Source: Frankia umida (GTDB lineage Bacteria; Actinomycetota; Actinomycetes; Frankiales; Frankiaceae). Taken from it: a stretch of 64,000 nt of DNA. The notes beneath the pieces were generated by a model. It was not told where the DNA came from. It ran no database searches and saw nothing but the letters and a program-made list of their open reading frames with translations. Positions 52,979 through 61,566 of this stretch are shown piece by piece (within the stretch, counting starts at the first letter, position 1; each line of letters opens with the position of its first letter). The stretch is from the NCBI RefSeq assembly GCF_023242945.1, contig NZ_JALKFT010000009.1:150763-214762 (forward strand). The letters run 5' to 3'. The position numbers and the translations under genes were made by a program.

Positions 52979-54490
52979 CACTGCTCCTGGAAGGTCCGGT
53001 GCTCCTGGACGGGTGGGTTGTCGCGGTCGGCGCTGCCGCCCGCCGCGGGTACATGGTCCGGCTGCCACCGGCGCCATCGGTGCCATCGGTGCTGGCGGCG
53101 GGGGATCGGTGGAGGGTCGAGGGTCGGGGATGTGCACCGGGTCGGCGGCGGCCGCCCGGGTGAGCAGGCGTGCGCAGGCGACGTACAGCGCGGCGGCGGA
53201 CGCGGTGTACGTCGCGCCGGAGACGACGGCGACGGTGCCGAGCCCCCCGTGGTGCAGCGCGAGCAGTAGTCCGGCCACCGTCGCGACGGCCACCGGTACC
53301 TGCACCGTCAGCACCGTGCGCGCCGTGCGAAAGCCGAGCAGCACGTGGATGAGCAGGTAGTCGACCGCCTGCGGGATGGCGGCGAGCACCAGGACGCGGG
53401 TGGCCGTCGTCGCCGGTGCGAAGTCGGCCCCGTAGACGAGCCGGATCGCCAGCGGTGCCACCAGCGCCACCGGGGTGGAGATCACGGTGGCGAGCCCGAG
53501 GGTGGCCAGCGTCGCCCGCCGCACCGTGCGGGCACGTTCCCACGGGTCGACGAGCGTCCGCAGCCGGCTGAACACGACCATCCCGGTGGCCTGGCAGATC
53601 GTGGCGCAGGCGGTGGCGAACGCGACCGCTACCCCGTAGAACGCGACCTCCCGGGCCGGCCGCAGGGTCGCCACCAGCAGCAGGTCAAGCTTGTAGATCA
53701 GCTGTGCGCCGACGACCGTGCCGTACGCCCCGAGCGCGCCCCGCAGGAACGCCCGCGACGGCAGCACCCCCCCACCCGGACGCCCGGGGGCCCGACGACC
53801 GGACGCACCGAGTGGACCGGACGGACCGGGGTGGCGCAGCACCTGGAGGTGGTAGACCAGCGGCGGCACCAGGGACGTCAACGCCATCGCGCAGAGCCAC
53901 CACACGGGACTGTGCTGCCCGACCACCGCGTAGAGCACGAACACCGCGAGTGTTCCCGCCGCCGGGACCAGCCGTACGACCTGGAACTCGCCCCCCATCC
54001 GGCCGCGCCGCTGGGCCAGGCCCGCCGCGTTCGACCCGACCACGGTCGCCGCCGCGAACAGGCTCGCCCCGACCACCGCGAGCAGCCCGAACTGGAGATC
54101 ATCACGCTGCCCGATTCCGCCGGCGGCGGCCACGCCGAACAGCGCCGCGCCGATGGCGGCCACCATCGCCGCGTGCGCGAGCAGCGGGGCCAGCAGCCCC
54201 TCGTCCGCGCCGTCGTCGGTGACCAGCGCCTGGGAGACCCCCAGGCTCAGCACCATCGCGAGCATGCTCGCCCAGGTCTGCAGGGTGAGCAGTTCCCCGC
54301 GTCCGGTCGGCCCGAGCACCCGGGCCGCCAACGCACCGGTGGCCGTGCCCAGCAGCAGTGTTCCCGCGTTGCCCGCCAGCACCGCGGCCGTCGCACGGGA
54401 CAACCCGCCGCCGCCCACCGTGTCCACCGGTGCCGAGTGCGCCGCCGGCGCCGGCGGCGGGTCGGACGTCGGCACTGAGCTGGACGTCAT
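52019..54490 (-). CDS. Wzx-like flippase fused to TylF-type methyltransferase
   Basis: One uninterrupted 823-aa frame. Residues about 30-445 form a polysaccharide flippase of the Wzx/MATE-like type with about 12 membrane helices (start AAVLAGNAGTLLLGTATGALAARVLGPTGRGEL). A Pro-rich linker of about 50 residues leads in frame to a 319-aa macrocin-O-methyltransferase-type (TylF) domain: LIETGVWRGGACILMRGVL, VWVADSFAGLP, LRLDGDMYESTIDAL, CIVDDYG. A separate ATG for the methyltransferase (52978) has AGGAG before it, and a TGA in another frame overlaps that ATG, so a one-base indel in the linker could have joined two formerly overlapping genes. ATG 54490 is used, with GGGAGG upstream. Exports lipid-linked repeat units and methylates sugar or similar. 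Confidence 0.75.
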   Translation of the reverse strand: MTSSSVPTSDPPPAPAAHSAPVDTVGGGGLSRATAAVLAGNAGTLLLGTATGALAARVLGPTGRGELLTLQTWASMLAMVLSLGVSQALVTDDGADEGLLAPLLAHAAMVAAIGAALFGVAAAGGIGQRDDLQFGLLAVVGASLFAAATVVGSNAAGLAQRRGRMGGEFQVVRLVPAAGTLAVFVLYAVVGQHSPVWWLCAMALTSLVPPLVYHLQVLRHPGPSGPLGASGRRAPGRPGGGVLPSRAFLRGALGAYGTVVGAQLIYKLDLLLVATLRPAREVAFYGVAVAFATACATICQATGMVVFSRLRTLVDPWERARTVRRATLATLGLATVISTPVALVAPLAIRLVYGADFAPATTATRVLVLAAIPQAVDYLLIHVLLGFRTARTVLTVQVPVAVATVAGLLLALHHGGLGTVAVVSGATYTASAAALYVACARLLTRAAAADPVHIPDPRPSTDPPPPAPMAPMAPVAAGPCTRGGRQRRPRQPTRPGAPDLPGAVMTTQSPTRADQTAITERYLDLLRSTLTFTLWDGGDGSVWEPRGNARRLVARAVQRQGMEIVRRTPPEHRGDGRDWPRLAHTMTGELRMRNLQECVQQVIRGEVPGDLIETGVWRGGACILMRGVLAAYGVDDRTVWVADSFAGLPVPNPRYAADAGDRHHEHSALAVSVDQVRDNFRRYGLLDDQVQFLPGWFRDTLPHAPIERLAVLRLDGDMYESTIDALTALYPKLAPGGFCIVDDYGAVPGCRAAVDDYRAAHGIDEQIVSVDWTGVYWRRDPAPHQTPTTAQAPTTAQAPTTAQAPVATQKPAAAQGPTAPHGS
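52077..52130 (-). repeat. 18-bp tandem repeat x3 in the methyltransferase tail
   Basis: GGTGCCTGTGCGGTGGTG three times on the plus strand, encoding six-residue TTAQAP units on the minus strand. Confidence 0.95.
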
Positions 54491-54719
54491 CGGTGCGTCC
54501 GCCTCCCCGCAGACCGCCGGGCTCCCATCGACGTCCACAGCGTGTGCCGAAGGCCGCTCCGGGCAGCAATTCTTACCAAGAGTGTTCTTTACTCGACGCA
54601 CTGTAGGCATGGCTGGCCGCTCCGTGGCGGCGCCGCGCCGCGCCGCACGTGCCGCCACCGGTGGGCTCCCGGGTACAGCGGACGGCCGCCCGCGTCGCGT
54701 GTGTGCGTGTGTGCGTGCG
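54491..54719. other. Gap inside the leftward polysaccharide gene cluster
   Basis: 229 bp between the heparinase stop (54720) and the flippase start (54490), the only large gap in the cluster. It holds a (GTGTGTGC)-like stretch at about 54699-54720 and an AT-richer patch (about 54568-54600) that could carry a second promoter. No gene seen. Confidence 0.4.
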
Positions 54720-56693
54720 TCAGCGTCGGAGCGGGGCCGGGTGGGTGACCGGCTGGGCGAGGACGGAGACGCGGTGTCGATCGCCGAGGTCGGGGGTGCC
54801 GGGGCGCAGCGCCGTCAGGGACGTGCGCAGGGTGAGGGGAAGGGCGGCGTCGACGGTGAGCTCGGCGCTCAGCGCCGGCACGGTGCGCTCCCAGCCGAGG
54901 GCACGGGGGGTGGTGCGCAGCCGCCACTGGCCGGGGACATCGGTGTGCAGCATCAGGTTCCACCCGAGCGGGGTGACGAGCACCGGTCGCGACGGGAACG
55001 CCGATGCCTCTGCCGGGGGGTCCGGGGCGAGGGTGATGCCGGGGGCGAAGTGCAGACGCAGGGTGATGCGGTGCTGACCGGTTCCGCCGACGCGGTCGCG
55101 CAGGACGAGACCGTGCTGGTCAAGACGCCACAGGCGCTGGTGGTGCGGCGCGCCGGGCAGGTGCCGGTAACCGTCGTGACCGGCGGTGACGGTGGCCGCC
55201 GTCGGCGTGCGGTGCAGGGCGGCGGCGCTGGGATGGGCCCGGCGCCCGGCGCGGAAGGCACCCCAGACCTCGGTGGAGTCGGTGTCGTCCACGGTGATCG
55301 TGGAGTGGGCGGCGGTGCCGCGTTCGCGGTCGCGGCGAGGGCCGGGCGCGTAGGTGGAGGTTCCCGGGTCCACGAGGATCGGTTCGGCGTCGAGCCAGAG
55401 CAGAAAGGCCAGGGTGTCGGCGTGGGCGTGGGCCGGCAGGCTGTCGGGGCAGGGGAGCCCGACGTCGGCGAGCAGATGCCAGTCGCCGGCGGTGAGGACG
55501 GCGAGTCCGCTCTCGGCCAGCAGGACGGCCCGCGCCTCGCCCCGCGCCTCGATTCGGGTGGTGGCTCGGGTGGCAGGCGGGTTCGTGGTGGCGACCGGCG
55601 CGGTCACGGGAACCGGCCCGGACGGTGGTGCGCACGGCTGCGGTTCGGGGTGGGGGAACGGGGGGGTCAGCAGCCGGCGCAGGAGCGCGGCGGAGAGCGG
55701 GTAGCCGTCGTTGAGCAGCGGCACCGTGCCGTCCGGTCCGAGCACCGTGGACAGCCAGCCGCGCATCCGGGTGGCGGCGTCGGTCAGCTCGCGGGGTACC
55801 GGGCGGCCCACCGCGGCGAGCAGACCGGCGATGTCGTCGAGGTCGGCGAGGACCTGGCAGTGGTAGGCGGGTGCCCGCTCGAAGTGGCCGCCGTCGGCGA
55901 GGATCTGCCGGTCGATCTGGTGGACCAGGGCGGTCAGCCGGCGGCGTAGTCCGTGGCGGTCACCGGCCGCGATCTCGAGGGCGACCAGCGCCTTCAGGTT
56001 CTTCAGCAGATGGTTGCCACCGACGTCGGTCTCCTGATGCGTGCGCAGGTACGTGTGCAGGGTGCCAAGGTCGGCGCGCACCGTGGCGCGCGTCTGTGCC
56101 AGGAGACCCGCGGTGAGACCCGCGGTGAGATCGGCGCTGGGGTGGGGCGGTGCGGTGAGGATCGGGTGCAGGGCGCACAGGGTCCAGGCCCGCAGCGACG
56201 CCACGTAGGGCGACCACGCGACCGGGTGGCCGAGCGGGATCGCTTCTCGCCAGCCCAGGTAGAGCCGGGCGAACGTGGCGCGGCCATGGGCGCCGTCCCT
56301 GATCAGGGTCCACGCCCAGTCCCAGTAGTGCAGGTGGTAGCGCCACAGCAGGGGGGCGTCGGCCTGCTCCCAGTCCCACCCGCGGGCGCCCTGTCCACGG
56401 GCGTCCCGCCGGTCGGAGCGCACGAGATCACGGGTGTGGCCGAGCAGGGTGAGCTGGCCCCGGGCCAGCTGTGGGCAGGACGGTTCGGTCAGCGCGATCT
56501 GGCCGTCCAGGGGGAGATGGCTCGTGGGCCAGTAGCCGGGCGAGGGGCGGGCCTGGAGCAGGGCGGCGGCGAGGCGGGGAGCCTGACGCAGTCCGACGCG
56601 CTGGGCGCGTAGCCGGCCGCGGGCGACGACCTGGCCGGGACGCAGATGCGCGACGGTGCGCAGGTAGCGGCCGAACTCCGCCGGTGTGCTCAC
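54720..56693 (-). CDS. Heparinase II/III family (polysaccharide lyase-like) protein
   Basis: A 657-aa protein with an N-terminal alpha/alpha-toroid part (RYHLHYWDWAWTLI, TDVGGNHLLKNLKALV) and a C-terminal beta-sandwich heparinase II/III part (HAHADTLAFLLWLDAEPILVDPGTSTYA). The HAHADTLAF block, with catalytic Tyr/His candidates before it (PAYHCQVLADLDD), is characteristic. There is no signal peptide, so it probably acts in the cytoplasm or has an unconventional location. Such genes occur in many bacterial surface-polysaccharide loci and may edit the polymer or a precursor. GTG 56693 overlaps the next gene by 4 nt. Confidence 0.86.
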   Translation of the reverse strand: MSTPAEFGRYLRTVAHLRPGQVVARGRLRAQRVGLRQAPRLAAALLQARPSPGYWPTSHLPLDGQIALTEPSCPQLARGQLTLLGHTRDLVRSDRRDARGQGARGWDWEQADAPLLWRYHLHYWDWAWTLIRDGAHGRATFARLYLGWREAIPLGHPVAWSPYVASLRAWTLCALHPILTAPPHPSADLTAGLTAGLLAQTRATVRADLGTLHTYLRTHQETDVGGNHLLKNLKALVALEIAAGDRHGLRRRLTALVHQIDRQILADGGHFERAPAYHCQVLADLDDIAGLLAAVGRPVPRELTDAATRMRGWLSTVLGPDGTVPLLNDGYPLSAALLRRLLTPPFPHPEPQPCAPPSGPVPVTAPVATTNPPATRATTRIEARGEARAVLLAESGLAVLTAGDWHLLADVGLPCPDSLPAHAHADTLAFLLWLDAEPILVDPGTSTYAPGPRRDRERGTAAHSTITVDDTDSTEVWGAFRAGRRAHPSAAALHRTPTAATVTAGHDGYRHLPGAPHHQRLWRLDQHGLVLRDRVGGTGQHRITLRLHFAPGITLAPDPPAEASAFPSRPVLVTPLGWNLMLHTDVPGQWRLRTTPRALGWERTVPALSAELTVDAALPLTLRTSLTALRPGTPDLGDRHRVSVLAQPVTHPAPLRR

Positions 56694-57793
56694 GAGGACG
56701 CCCCGGAGCGCCCCGGCGTCGATCGGTGTCCCTCGCCAGGCGCCTCCTGGCGCGGCGGCGGCGCCGCGGCGGTGACGGTGGTGAGGGCGCTGGCGGAGCC
56801 GGCGGCCGGGGCAGGTGCGGGGTGGGGGGTGGTCAGGCCCATCGCGGCGGCCTGGTCGGCGATGCCGGCCTCGAAGGGACGTGGCTGGTGGCCGAGGTCG
56901 CGGCGGGCGGGGCCGATGTCGTAGGCCTTGTCCTCGGCGAGCCGGGCGATCTGCTCCGCCTTCAGTCGTGGCCGGGCGGCGTGCCGTTCGTACCGCTGGG
57001 CGAGCAGCAGGGCTGGTCCCAGCGGCACCGACAGGGGATGGACGCGGCGTCCCAGCGCGGATCCGGCGGCGGTGACGATGTCACGCAGCGGCAGCGGCCA
57101 TGGTCCGGCGACGTCGTAGGCCCGGCCGACGCAGCGCTGGGCGGTCACGGCGCGCAGCACCGTCGCGGCCAGATCGTCGACGTGCACCGGCTGGTGCAGG
57201 TGGGTGGCGCCGGGGACCGGCACCGGAATTGGCGGCAGCCCCACCCGCCAGGACCACCCCGACCGTCCGGACGACCCCGACCCCGCGGGTAGGGGAGGAC
57301 GTCCGGGCTGGGGTGGGGCGGGCAGGTGGGCGAGCAGCGTGAGCAGGCGGGCCATGTTGCGGTCGTCCGCGCCGCCGTAGATCATGGTGGGACGGATGAT
57401 CGTCCAGTCCAGGCCGCTGGCCTCGATCGCGCGTTCCGCGGCGAGGCGCACCCGTTTGGTCGGCGGTTCCAGCCGGGTGCGGATGCCGGTGGTGGAGACG
57501 AACACCGCGCGGTGCAGATGCCCGGCCGAGGTGGCGGCGAGGATCGCGCCGATGTGCCCGAAGCCGAGCGAGGCCAGGTTGACCAGCGCGGTGGCGTCGG
57601 CGGCGAGGAAGGCCGCCGCGAGCCCCGCCGGATCGTCCAGGTCACCGCGCAGGTCGGTGGCGCCGAGCTCGCGCAGCGTCCGGGCGGCCTGGTCGCCGCG
57701 TGCCAGCGCCCGCACGTCGTGGCCGGCGGCGACGGCGCGGGCGACGACCCGGCGGCCGAGGAACCCGCTGCCGCCGGTGATGAGGATTCTCAT
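56690..57793 (-). CDS. NAD-dependent epimerase/dehydratase-family protein (extended SDR)
   Basis: A 367-aa Rossmann protein. The cofactor motif is ITGGSGFLG at residues 5-13. A DLRGDLDD segment and FVSTTGI then IIRPTMIYG follow the extended/atypical SDR pattern; the usual YxxxK is replaced by a less typical region (TKRVRLAAERAI), so activity may differ from classical epimerases. An approximately 25-residue low-complexity insert lies near residue 190. ATG 57793 overlaps the stop of the previous gene by 4 nt and its own stop overlaps the heparinase start. Probably modifies a nucleotide sugar or lipid-linked sugar. Confidence 0.8.
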   Translation of the reverse strand: MRILITGGSGFLGRRVVARAVAAGHDVRALARGDQAARTLRELGATDLRGDLDDPAGLAAAFLAADATALVNLASLGFGHIGAILAATSAGHLHRAVFVSTTGIRTRLEPPTKRVRLAAERAIEASGLDWTIIRPTMIYGGADDRNMARLLTLLAHLPAPPQPGRPPLPAGSGSSGRSGWSWRVGLPPIPVPVPGATHLHQPVHVDDLAATVLRAVTAQRCVGRAYDVAGPWPLPLRDIVTAAGSALGRRVHPLSVPLGPALLLAQRYERHAARPRLKAEQIARLAEDKAYDIGPARRDLGHQPRPFEAGIADQAAAMGLTTPHPAPAPAAGSASALTTVTAAAPPPRQEAPGEGHRSTPGRSGASS

Positions 57794-59157
57794 GCCGTCC
57801 CCTTCAGTCCACGTCGTGCGACGCCCCGCTCGCCGCCGAACGATGGGCGGGGCGTCGGCTGGCGCCGGGTGGGGACACCGGGCGTCCCCACCGCGCTGGG
57901 ATCGGGCGGAAACAGCAGGTCACTGTAGGCGTGGGCGAGGGTGTCGCGGTTGAAGTGACGTTCGACGTAGCGGCGGCCGTCGCGGGCCATCCGGGCGCGT
58001 TGTTCGGGGTCGGCGGCCAGCCGGGTGATGGCGGCGGCCAGCGCCTCGGCATCCTCGGGTGCGACGACGACCTGGCCCGCGTCGAGCAGGATGCGGGCGG
58101 CCTCACCGCGCAGCGTGCCGATGACCGGTTTGCCGGCGGCGAGCAGCTCGAACATCTTCGACGGGATGAAGGTGTCGAACATCGGCACGTCCCGCAGCGG
58201 CACCACGCACAGGTCGGCGGCGGCGACATGGGCGGCGACCTCGGCGCGGGGCACCCCGTCATGCAGGGTGGTGTTGGTCAGGCCCAGCGCACGGACATGT
58301 TCGACGAGGCGGCGTTTGTCGGCGCCCTCACCGACGAAGGCGAACCGCACGGCGCGCGCGTCGGCGCGCGGCGACCCGGCCAGGCGGGCGGCGGCGTCGG
58401 CGATGGAGACCAGCCCGTGGGAGATGCCGTGCGCCCCGATGTACAGGACGAGCGGCTCGTCACCCGGTGCCCCCAGCCGCGCCCGCAGACCGGCGGGGAC
58501 GGCCTCGGCCGGCCGGAACCGGTCCAGGTCGACGCCGTTGCGCACCACGTGCACCTTGGCGGCCGGGATGCCCCGGCGCACGATGTCGTCGCGAAATCCC
58601 TCGGTGACGGTGACGACGGTGTCGGCGGCCCGGTAGGCGGCGAGTTCGAGCCGTTCCAGCAGACCCAGCACCCGCCGGTTGGTGAGCACCCCCAGCTGTT
58701 CGAAGATCGCCGGCCACAGGTCGCGGACCTCGACGACGAGCCGGGCCCGGCGGCGCCGGGCGAGCAGCCACGCCGAGCCGAGGGGAAAGAACGTCGGTGA
58801 GGACACGACGATGACGTCGCACGGCCCGATGCGCCGGCCACCGAGCACGACACTGCTGACCATGAACGACAGATGGCCGAGTGTCTTGCGTGCCACCCCT
58901 TCGTTGGGGGTGGCGTAGAGCCAGGTGCGCAGCACCCGGTAGCCGTCCACCCGCTCGGTGCGCACGAGCGCGCCGCGGTACTCGGGGGGGATCATCCCGG
59001 TCGGATGGTTCGGCATGCCGGTCAGGACGGTGACCTCGAGCCCCTCGGCCGCCCAGGCGCGCGCGGTCTCGGACAGCCGGGCCTGGGGCGCGCCGATCTC
59101 GGGGGGAAAGTAGTGGGTGATGATCAGGACGCGGCGACGGCCGGGAGTGGGGGGCAC
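57790..59157 (-). CDS. Glycosyltransferase (WbuB-like, GT4)
   Basis: A 455-aa GT4 enzyme similar in pattern to WbuB, which adds an N-acetyl-fucosamine-type residue to a lipid-linked sugar. It begins VLIITHYFPPEIGAPQARLSETARAWAAEGLEVTVLTGMPNHP, and has VEVRDLWPA, RNGVDLDRFRP, and the donor site FIPSKMFELLAAGKPVIG. GTG 59157 has GGAGG 9 nt upstream. The 22-nt distance from the preceding epimerase gene and 4-nt overlap with the next one place it in the operon. It is likely an early step after the WecA-like transferase. Confidence 0.88.
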   Translation of the reverse strand: MPPTPGRRRVLIITHYFPPEIGAPQARLSETARAWAAEGLEVTVLTGMPNHPTGMIPPEYRGALVRTERVDGYRVLRTWLYATPNEGVARKTLGHLSFMVSSVVLGGRRIGPCDVIVVSSPTFFPLGSAWLLARRRRARLVVEVRDLWPAIFEQLGVLTNRRVLGLLERLELAAYRAADTVVTVTEGFRDDIVRRGIPAAKVHVVRNGVDLDRFRPAEAVPAGLRARLGAPGDEPLVLYIGAHGISHGLVSIADAAARLAGSPRADARAVRFAFVGEGADKRRLVEHVRALGLTNTTLHDGVPRAEVAAHVAAADLCVVPLRDVPMFDTFIPSKMFELLAAGKPVIGTLRGEAARILLDAGQVVVAPEDAEALAAAITRLAADPEQRARMARDGRRYVERHFNRDTLAHAYSDLLFPPDPSAVGTPGVPTRRQPTPRPSFGGERGVARRGLKGTA

Positions 59158-59179
59158 CGTGATCGACCTCCAACAGGCG

Positions 59180-60145
59180 TCAGGGAACGTGCGAGGACAG
59201 GGGAAGCTCTGCGTGGCGGGTCGCGGCGGCCAGCTCGTGCCAGGCGGGACGGCCCAGGGGCAGCTCGAAGTCGCGGTGGCGCAGCCAGCCGGGGCGCTGC
59301 GCCTGACCGAGCAGCAGCAGGTCCGCGCGGCGGCACAGCGCGCCCAGCGGTGCCAGCCACTGCCCGGTCGGCGCGGTGGCGTCCAGCAGGCCGCGCACCA
59401 GCGCGGGTGGTGTGGTGTGCAGCCGGCGGCCCGGCGCGAACGTCTCGTAGAGCGAGCGCACGGTGTGCCCCTCGTACGGATGGGCGACGACGAACGGGGC
59501 GTGCTCGGCGGTGAGGATCGCCGCGATCACGGCGCCGACGTTGCCGATCAGGGCGACCGGCACCGGCTGGTCGCCGTCGCCGCAGGTCACCAGCGGATAG
59601 CGGCGGCAGAACGCGGCGAAGGCGGCGGTCATCCGACGCCCCGAGCCGTGCACCGAAGGCGGACGGTAGAGGGTGACGGCGACCCGTCCGCGCGCGGCGG
59701 CGTCGCGCAGCAGCTGTTCGCCGAGGGTCTTCGACCGTGCGTAGGGGGTCAGCGGCGCGTAGCGCAGCGACTCGTCGAGCACATGGGCACGTCCCTGCAC
59801 CGCGGCCGTCGAGACGTGCACCAGCCGAGGCACCCCGGCCCGCGCGCAGGCGTCGGCGAGCAGCCGCGGCCAGGCGGCGTTGCCCCCGACCAGCATGGGT
59901 GTGCGGGCCGCCCCCGCGGTGGCTATGCCGGCCGCGTTCACGACCACCTCGACGTCGTCGAGTTCGCCGGCGAGCCGGGCGATCTGGTCCCGGGCGGGCG
60001 CCCAGGTGGGACGTTCCAGCGTCGCGGCGTCGACCCGCAGCCGCAGGGCCCGGCACGCCACCACCTCATGCCCGGCCTCCCGCAACGCCACCGTCGTGGC
60101 CGTCCCGATGAACCCGCCGGCGCCGAACACCGCGACCCGACTCAT
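59180..60145 (-). CDS. NAD-dependent epimerase/dehydratase-family protein
   Basis: A 321-aa extended SDR. The cofactor motif is VFGAGGFIG, with VVNAAGIA, HVSTAAVQG and the catalytic YARSKTLGE (Tyr and Lys of YxxxK), then TLYRPPSVHG. This is the pattern of UDP-sugar 4-epimerases, dehydratases or reductases. ATG 60145 overlaps the upstream gene by 4 nt. A longer open frame upstream is within the WecA-like gene on the same strand and is not used. Together with the neighbouring WbuB-like and WecA-like proteins it may provide a deoxy- or amino-sugar. Confidence 0.87.
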   Translation of the reverse strand: MSRVAVFGAGGFIGTATTVALREAGHEVVACRALRLRVDAATLERPTWAPARDQIARLAGELDDVEVVVNAAGIATAGAARTPMLVGGNAAWPRLLADACARAGVPRLVHVSTAAVQGRAHVLDESLRYAPLTPYARSKTLGEQLLRDAAARGRVAVTLYRPPSVHGSGRRMTAAFAAFCRRYPLVTCGDGDQPVPVALIGNVGAVIAAILTAEHAPFVVAHPYEGHTVRSLYETFAPGRRLHTTPPALVRGLLDATAPTGQWLAPLGALCRRADLLLLGQAQRPGWLRHRDFELPLGRPAWHELAAATRHAELPLSSHVP

Positions 60146-61428
60146 GACGCGCCACGCCCCGACGTCCGCCCCGCCGAGGTACTCGCCGCCGGACTCCCTG
60201 ATGTGCCCCCCGAGGTGTTTCCCGACGTGGCCTCCGAGGTGTTTCCCGAGACGCTGGCCGAGACGCCGGCCGTGGTGTCGGTCGAGGGGCTGGGTGACGA
60301 GGACGGCGCCACACGCTGGGTGGGCAGCGTCGGCGACGGCGTCGCGGCCGACGGTGTGGCCGCCGGCGGCGTCGCGGTGCTCGAGGCGGCGCTTGAGGGT
60401 GTCGTGGGGGCGGTGCCGGTCGCGAGCACGACCCGATGGGGCAGGCGCAGGTAGCCGGTCAGGACCAGGGCGGCGGCCAGGTCGCCGGCGAGGCGTCCCG
60501 GCCAGGGCCCGAAGGACGCCAGTGACAGCGCGACGACGACCGTGCTCACCCCCGCCACCAGGCCGGTGACCTGCGGATGCGTCCAACCGGCGATGGTGAG
60601 GCGCTGATAGGCGTGACTGCGGTGCGCGGTGTGCCACGGTTCGCCCGCGCGGACCCGCCGCAGCAGCGTCACCGAGGTGTCGGCGAGATACAGCGCGCTC
60701 GGGGAGAGCGCCGCCTCCAGCGGGACGCCGACCAGCACCGCCTGCGTGGTCAGCATGGCGATGACGGCGCCCAGGGTGTAGCTGCCGACATCACCGAGGA
60801 AGATCCGGGCGCGGGGAAAGTTGTAGGGCAGGAAACCGAGGGCGGTGGCGGCGACGAGAATGCCACCGGCGCTGACGGCGGGGGCGTCCCGCAGAGCGCC
60901 GAGGGCGGCGAGGGTGCCGCCGGCGAGCGCGGCACTCATCCCCGAGATGCCGTTGATGCCGTCCATGAAGTTGAAGACATTGACGAAGCCGGTGATCCAC
61001 AGGGGTGCGCAGACGGTGACGGCCAGCACCGCGGCCAGGCCCGGTGTCGGATCACCGAGCACCGCGGCGAGCACGGTCATCGCCGTGATGACGAACGCCG
61101 CCGCGACATGCAGCGCGAGCCGGCGCATCGCGGTGACGCCACCGACGTCCTCGGCCAGCCCGATCAGTCCGAACAGGGTCGTGGCCGCCGTGAACGGCAG
61201 CAGGTTCGGGCCGCCGTGCTCCGCCACCAGCACCGCGGTGAGCACCCCGGCGAACAGGCCGAGGACCACGGCCACTCCGCCGCCGCGCACCGTCGGCGCC
61301 CGGTGCGAGGAACGCGCCGTGACCTCGTCGATGGCGGCGAGTCGGCGCATCGCGGCGAGCACGACTGGGGTCGTCACCGCGGTGGCGCCGCACGCGGTGA
61401 CGCATGCGGCGGCGAGCGCTGGCTGCAT
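60142..61428 (-). CDS. WecA/WbpL-like undecaprenyl-phosphate sugar-1-phosphate transferase
   Basis: Polyprenol-phosphate N-acetylhexosamine-phosphate transferase that starts lipid-linked polysaccharide assembly. A 428-aa protein with about 10 membrane helices. Family motifs are NVFNFMDGINGISG (Asp-rich cytoplasmic loop), FLGDVGSYTLG and the sugar-recognition loop HRSHAYQRL typical of WbpL/WecA. The C-terminal 80 residues are a Ser/Thr/Ala-rich tail. ATG 61428 is chosen because GGAGG lies 7 nt upstream; the in-frame start at 61497 is less likely. It is the first gene of the leftward cluster and diverges from the two-domain oxidoreductase. Confidence 0.9.
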   Translation of the reverse strand: MQPALAAACVTACGATAVTTPVVLAAMRRLAAIDEVTARSSHRAPTVRGGGVAVVLGLFAGVLTAVLVAEHGGPNLLPFTAATTLFGLIGLAEDVGGVTAMRRLALHVAAAFVITAMTVLAAVLGDPTPGLAAVLAVTVCAPLWITGFVNVFNFMDGINGISGMSAALAGGTLAALGALRDAPAVSAGGILVAATALGFLPYNFPRARIFLGDVGSYTLGAVIAMLTTQAVLVGVPLEAALSPSALYLADTSVTLLRRVRAGEPWHTAHRSHAYQRLTIAGWTHPQVTGLVAGVSTVVVALSLASFGPWPGRLAGDLAAALVLTGYLRLPHRVVLATGTAPTTPSSAASSTATPPAATPSAATPSPTLPTQRVAPSSSPSPSTDTTAGVSASVSGNTSEATSGNTSGGTSGSPAASTSAGRTSGRGAS

Positions 61429-61484
61429 GCCGTTCCTCCGGCTCTGACACGTCGGTGGGCCTCCGAACGGCCTTCGTCGCTGAA

Positions 61485-61502
61485 TGTAGTGCATCAACTA
61501 CA
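61485..61502. promoter_or_regulatory. Inverted repeat operator candidate between divergent operons
   Basis: TGTAGT-N6-ACTACA, a perfect dyad in an AT-richer patch between the WecA-like and the two-domain oxidoreductase genes. It lies 57 bp before one start and 65 bp before the other, a good position to regulate both. Confidence 0.45.
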
Positions 61503-61566
61503 CTGCGCTGCACGATGACGGCCGCGAGTGTTCCGTCGCGGCGAGGCAGCCGGGAGGGTGCGCGCG

